From CAYMJK01 sp043101635 (lineage in GTDB: Bacteria > Planctomycetota > Phycisphaerae > Phycisphaerales > UBA1924), in NCBI GenBank assembly GCA_043101635.1, contig JBICIE010000273.1, forward strand, positions 1 through 10,322: DNA of 10,322 nt. Direction: 5' to 3'. This document shows, in pieces, positions 7,463 to 10,322 of this stretch. Every line of letters starts with the position of its first letter. Position 1 is the first letter of the stretch. The notes under the pieces were generated by a model that saw nothing but the letters and a program-made list of their open reading frames with translations, was not told the origin of the DNA and ran no database searches. The translations under genes and the position numbers were made by a program.

Positions 7463-7718
7463 GGGTTTGACCCTCCTAGCTGGGGGGCGCCGGATGGGCG
7501 CCGTGTGCTGGCCTCCCGACGTGCCTTCGAGCCGCTGTCGGGCTCCACGGCAGAGTGATTGGGAAGCGGCCGGGCGGTCTTTCACCCGTTGCGGGCGGCT
7601 TTTTTGCGCTGCGACCGGGCCGGGCTCGTGATACCCTCTGATCTGGGGAGGCGTACAGGGAATCGGTCAGCGCCGGGCGGCGGCTCGGGCGGGCGCTATC
7701 AGGCTGAAAGGGCCGGGA
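7463..7718. promoter_or_regulatory. Divergent intergenic region between coiled-coil and sigma genes
   Basis: This 256-bp gap separates two divergent genes, so it must hold both promoters. On the plus strand a T6 run (7600-7605) leads into TTTGCGC at 7603-7609, the motif that is iterated upstream of mreB. A GATACC hexamer at 7630-7635 could be a weak -10, but its spacing to TTGCGC (20 nt) is long. Near the coiled-coil start there is a GGCGCC(5 nt)GGCGCC repeat (7486-7502) in its leader. A small CCCG/CGGG hairpin lies at about 7586-7596, just before the T run. No promoter can be fixed with confidence. Confidence 0.4.
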
Positions 7719-8471
7719 TTGCTCAACTCCGTGACGACCACGTTCATCGCCCGCCTGCGGGCCAACGACGAGGCGGCCTGGTTCGAGCTGTGGGAGAACT
7801 TCGGGCCGGTGATCCGGGCCCAGCTCACCAAGTGGGGCCGGGGCCGCATCGGGGTGGAGACGGTCCGGGACCTGTCGCAGGAAACGCTGGCGGCCCTGAG
7901 CGACTCGATCGACCGCTACGACCCCTCGCGGGGCGCCCGCTTCAGCACGTGGCTGCTGGCCATCGCCAAGCACGTGCTGGGCGATGAGATCGACCGGCGG
8001 ATGGCCCAGAAGCGCGGCAGCGGGCGGAAGGCGGCGGAGTTCGACGAGCAGTGGATGAAGGCGTCGGCGGCCATGGGCGTGGATGAGGCCTATGAGGCTT
8101 CAGTCTTCCGGGCCAAGGTCGAGGCGGCCATCCGGCTGGTGGAGAAGGAAGCGGAGTTCACGGACTTTTCGATCTACCGGATGCGGGTGCTGGATCAGAT
8201 GAGCGGCAAGGACGTCGCGGTGGCCCTGGGGATCAGCGAGCCGACGGTCAGCCGGCGGCTGGCCCGGGTCCGCGAAGCGCTGCGCCGGCGGCTGGGGGAG
8301 GTGATCGAGAAGTACAGCTTCACCGAGGCCGAACTGGCCGAAGCGGCGCGAAACGGGCTGGAGACCAATCCCACAAAGCAGGACGACGCCCTTTTTGATG
8401 AGGCGGTCGCGGAGATCTATCACCAGCAGATGGAGCTGCGCCGGCGCGACGAGGCGGCCTTGCGAGACTAA
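7719..8471 (+). CDS. ECF-like sigma-70 family RNA polymerase sigma factor
   Basis: This 250-residue protein has sigma region 2 (about 18-94), including DLSQETLAAL (51-60), YDPSRGARFSTWLLAIAKHVLGDEIDRR, and region 4 (about 140-192) with the helix-turn-helix MSGKDVAVALGISEPTVSRRLARVREALRR. Regions 1.1, 1.2 and 3 are missing, as in ECF factors. About 58 charged residues extend beyond region 4, unusual for a minimal ECF factor. The DAED motif that normally precedes L-x-Q-E-T reads T48-V-R-D51, so two acidic residues are replaced by Thr and Arg. I chose TTG 7719 because AAAGGG (7707-7712) lies 6 nt upstream; GTG 7731 is the alternative, with poorer spacing. No anti-sigma gene is adjacent. The next gene is a membrane kinase 45 bp downstream on the same strand, which suggests control by phosphorylation. 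Target promoters are unknown. Confidence 0.93.
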   Translation: MLNSVTTTFIARLRANDEAAWFELWENFGPVIRAQLTKWGRGRIGVETVRDLSQETLAALSDSIDRYDPSRGARFSTWLLAIAKHVLGDEIDRRMAQKRGSGRKAAEFDEQWMKASAAMGVDEAYEASVFRAKVEAAIRLVEKEAEFTDFSIYRMRVLDQMSGKDVAVALGISEPTVSRRLARVREALRRRLGEVIEKYSFTEAELAEAARNGLETNPTKQDDALFDEAVAEIYHQQMELRRRDEAALRD

Positions 8472-8516
8472 GGCCGAAACAGGCCGCCAGGCGCCCCGGA
8501 GAGGCGGAGCGACGCG

Positions 8517-10322
8517 ATGCACCCAATCCTGTTCATACTTCTGCTCGCGGTCGGGGCGGTGGTGGCGGCCTTCGCCGCGGTGTTCATCCTGGTCCCGCTG
8601 TTCAAGGGGATCGGCTGGGTCATCCGGCAGGTATTCCGGTTCGTCGGGGGGGAGATCTCCGACCTGCTGCGGATCATCGGGGCGATCATCACCATCCCCT
8701 TCCTGAGCCTGTTCACTGTCGGCAGCGTGATCGTGGGCCGGTGGAGCGCCGCGAGCCATTTCGGGCGCTCGATCAAGGACGAACTGGTCACGATGGGCGC
8801 CGCCATCTACCGGGTGGTGCTCGGCCATCCGGCCCGGCTGCTGTGCCTGACGGCGCTGACCGACGGCATCGAGAACCGGCTGCCCAACGCCATCGCCGAG
8901 GCGCCGGGCCGCGACAAGCCGGGCCGGCGCGGCGGGCAGTTCGACGGGTACACCATCGTGGGGTCCCTGCCGGGGGGCGGCTCGGGCGGGCGGCTGTACG
9001 TTGCCGAGCCCGACGAGATGAAGCGGGCCGCGTTTACCAGGCGCGGCCTTGGCGCCGTCGAGCAGGTCGTGATCAAGAGCTTCAGCCTGTCGGACGGCTC
9101 GAGCCTGCCGCAGATCATCCGCGAGAGCCGCTCGCTGGACGCGGCCCGGGACCTGGGGCTGGTGCTGGAGCACGACCTGAGCCCGGACCGCTTCTACTAC
9201 GTGATGGAGTACGTGCCGGGCGAGTCGCTGACGCGGGTGGCGCAGCGGATGCACGCCATCAGCGGGGAGCGCGGGCTGCGCAACGAGGATCTCGGGGCGG
9301 CGCTGGGCTACATCGCGGATCTGTGCCGCACGCTGCGCACCTATCACCGCGGCGGGCTGTGGCACAAGGACGTCAAGCCGGACAACGTGATCGTCGACGG
9401 GAACCGGGCCCACCTCGTCGATCTCGGCCTGATCACGCACATGCGCTCGGCGATGACGCTGACGACGCACGGCACGGAGTACTTCCGCGATCCGGAGCTG
9501 GTGCGCATGGCGCTGAAGGGCGTCAAGGTCAACGAGGTCGACGGCGCGCGGTTCGACGTGTACGGCGTGGGCGCCGCGCTGTATTCGGTGATCGAGAACA
9601 GCTTCCCGGCGCACGGCGGGCTGAGCCAGATCACCAAGCGCTGCCCGGAGACGATCCGCTGGATCATCCGGCGCGCCATGACGGACTACGACAAGCGGTA
9701 CGCGTCGATGAACGACCTGCTGGCGGACGTCGAGGCGGTGCGCACGGCGCCGGACCCGTTCACGCTGCGCCCGGCGGATCTGCCGAGCATGCGCGGCGGG
9801 GCCGCCCCGGTCGCCGAGCCGACGCCCGATGTGGCGCTGACCGGCGACCCCGGCGCAGCTCCGGCGCAGCCGAATGCGGCCACCCCCGACGATCGCCACG
9901 GCCCGCGTGCGCCGCGCGAAGTCTTCGCGTCGCTGCACCAGGCGGTCGGGGCTGCCGCGGCGGATCTCAAGGACCACGTGCGCCAGCGGGCCGAGGAGGC
10001 CCGGCGCCGGGGCGGCGGACCGGGCCCGCGCAAGCCGCGCGTGACCAACTGGTGGACGGGGTCGTTCGACCTCGATCCGGTCGAGGCGGTGCAGCGGCGC
10101 GGCGCGCCGGCGCCGCGTCCGGCGGCGCCCGCGGCCCGCGTCATTCCCGTCGATTCGCGGGCGCCTGCGGCCGAGCAGCTTGCCCGGGCCCGGGCCCGGC
10201 GCGACGCCATCCGGCAGCGGGCCCATGATCGCATGGCCGGCCGTCACGGACGGCCGGCAGGAAGAGCCGGGCGGGCCGGAGGCGGCGCAGCGCGGCGCCC
10301 GGGGCGCCCCAACCGCGACGAC
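8517..10322 (+). CDS. Membrane-anchored Hanks-type Ser/Thr protein kinase, 3'-truncated by window edge
   Basis: The frame is open from ATG 8517 to the right edge (602 codons, no stop), with GGAG 7 nt upstream. Two hydrophobic segments come first, about 4-28 and 53-73, then the kinase domain from about 143 to 425. Visible motifs are a glycine-rich loop LPGGGSGGRLYVA (151-163), the ATP-binding lysine K187 in VVIK, a catalytic loop H283-KDVKPDN290 with D285, the metal-binding D302 in VDLGL, D325-PE in place of APE, and DVYGVGAALYSVIEN (helix F). HRD is HKD and DFG is DLG, but all catalytic residues are present, so it is probably active. After about 430 comes a Pro/Ala-rich, increasingly basic tail with an RVTNWWTGSFDLDP patch. 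Helices before the kinase domain differ from PASTA kinases, which carry the membrane segment after it. It follows the sigma gene by 45 bp and is probably co-transcribed. The sigma factor is the obvious candidate substrate. Confidence 0.93.
   Translation, partial: MHPILFILLLAVGAVVAAFAAVFILVPLFKGIGWVIRQVFRFVGGEISDLLRIIGAIITIPFLSLFTVGSVIVGRWSAASHFGRSIKDELVTMGAAIYRVVLGHPARLLCLTALTDGIENRLPNAIAEAPGRDKPGRRGGQFDGYTIVGSLPGGGSGGRLYVAEPDEMKRAAFTRRGLGAVEQVVIKSFSLSDGSSLPQIIRESRSLDAARDLGLVLEHDLSPDRFYYVMEYVPGESLTRVAQRMHAISGERGLRNEDLGAALGYIADLCRTLRTYHRGGLWHKDVKPDNVIVDGNRAHLVDLGLITHMRSAMTLTTHGTEYFRDPELVRMALKGVKVNEVDGARFDVYGVGAALYSVIENSFPAHGGLSQITKRCPETIRWIIRRAMTDYDKRYASMNDLLADVEAVRTAPDPFTLRPADLPSMRGGAAPVAEPTPDVALTGDPGAAPAQPNAATPDDRHGPRAPREVFASLHQAVGAAAADLKDHVRQRAEEARRRGGGPGPRKPRVTNWWTGSFDLDPVEAVQRRGAPAPRPAAPAARVIPVDSRAPAAEQLARARARRDAIRQRAHDRMAGRHGRPAGRAGRAGGGAARRPGRPNRDD

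Noticed and set aside
6338..7558. 406-residue open frame on the plus strand
   Set aside because: Antisense to the coiled-coil gene, which has a strong ribosome site; the Leu/Val/Gly-rich product mirrors the coiled-coil codons.
8100..10247. 715-residue open frame on the minus strand
   Set aside because: It lies opposite the sigma and kinase genes, whose motifs are unmistakable. Its product is Arg/Pro/Ala/His-rich with no domain, as expected for a GC-driven shadow.

Overview
This is a GC-rich bacterial chromosomal segment with tightly packed genes. The overall look is that of a planctomycete, probably Phycisphaerae-like. That assignment rests on three things recalled from family knowledge and not searched: an alternative GlmU-family protein of the Bacteroidetes/Planctomycetes type, a sigma factor paired with a Hanks-type kinase, and a membrane-anchored coiled-coil protein of a kind common in that phylum. 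There are eight genuine protein genes. Many long open frames on the opposite strands are GC-driven shadows. No tRNA, rRNA, CRISPR array or transposase gene is visible.

Left part, minus strand. A small three-helix membrane protein (2261-1890) overlaps the start of polA (1893 down to the left edge, truncated) by ATGA, so the two are probably translationally coupled. PolA shows the 5' nuclease domain, an apparently intact 3'-5' proofreading domain and the beginning of the polymerase domain. A 209-bp gap (2262-2470) holds three hairpins arranged like a dispersed REP-type intergenic element.

Centre, minus strand. mreB (6209-5151), mreC (5113-4220), mreD (4223-3678, GTG start overlapping the mreC stop) and a GlmU-like left-handed beta-helix protein (3664-2471) form a compact operon. 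It joins the rod-shape/elongation scaffold to an enzyme that probably acts on amino-sugar precursors. The 335-bp gap upstream of mreB contains a strong GC-rich hairpin that probably terminates the next gene. It also contains a cluster of iterated TTTGCGC/GCGCAAA motifs beside a CATAAT box.

Right part. A membrane-anchored coiled-coil protein (7462-6545, minus) diverges across a 256-bp intergenic region from an ECF-like sigma factor (7719-8471, plus). The sigma gene is followed after 45 bp by a membrane-anchored Ser/Thr protein kinase (8517 to the right edge, truncated). The most interesting signal is in this pair. The usual acidic DAED motif in sigma region 2.2 reads TVRD here, with a threonine where an acidic residue is normal, and the next gene is a kinase. 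This suggests that phosphorylation of the sigma factor may switch it on, as in the EcfP/PknT pair of Vibrio. What the module controls cannot be read from the window.
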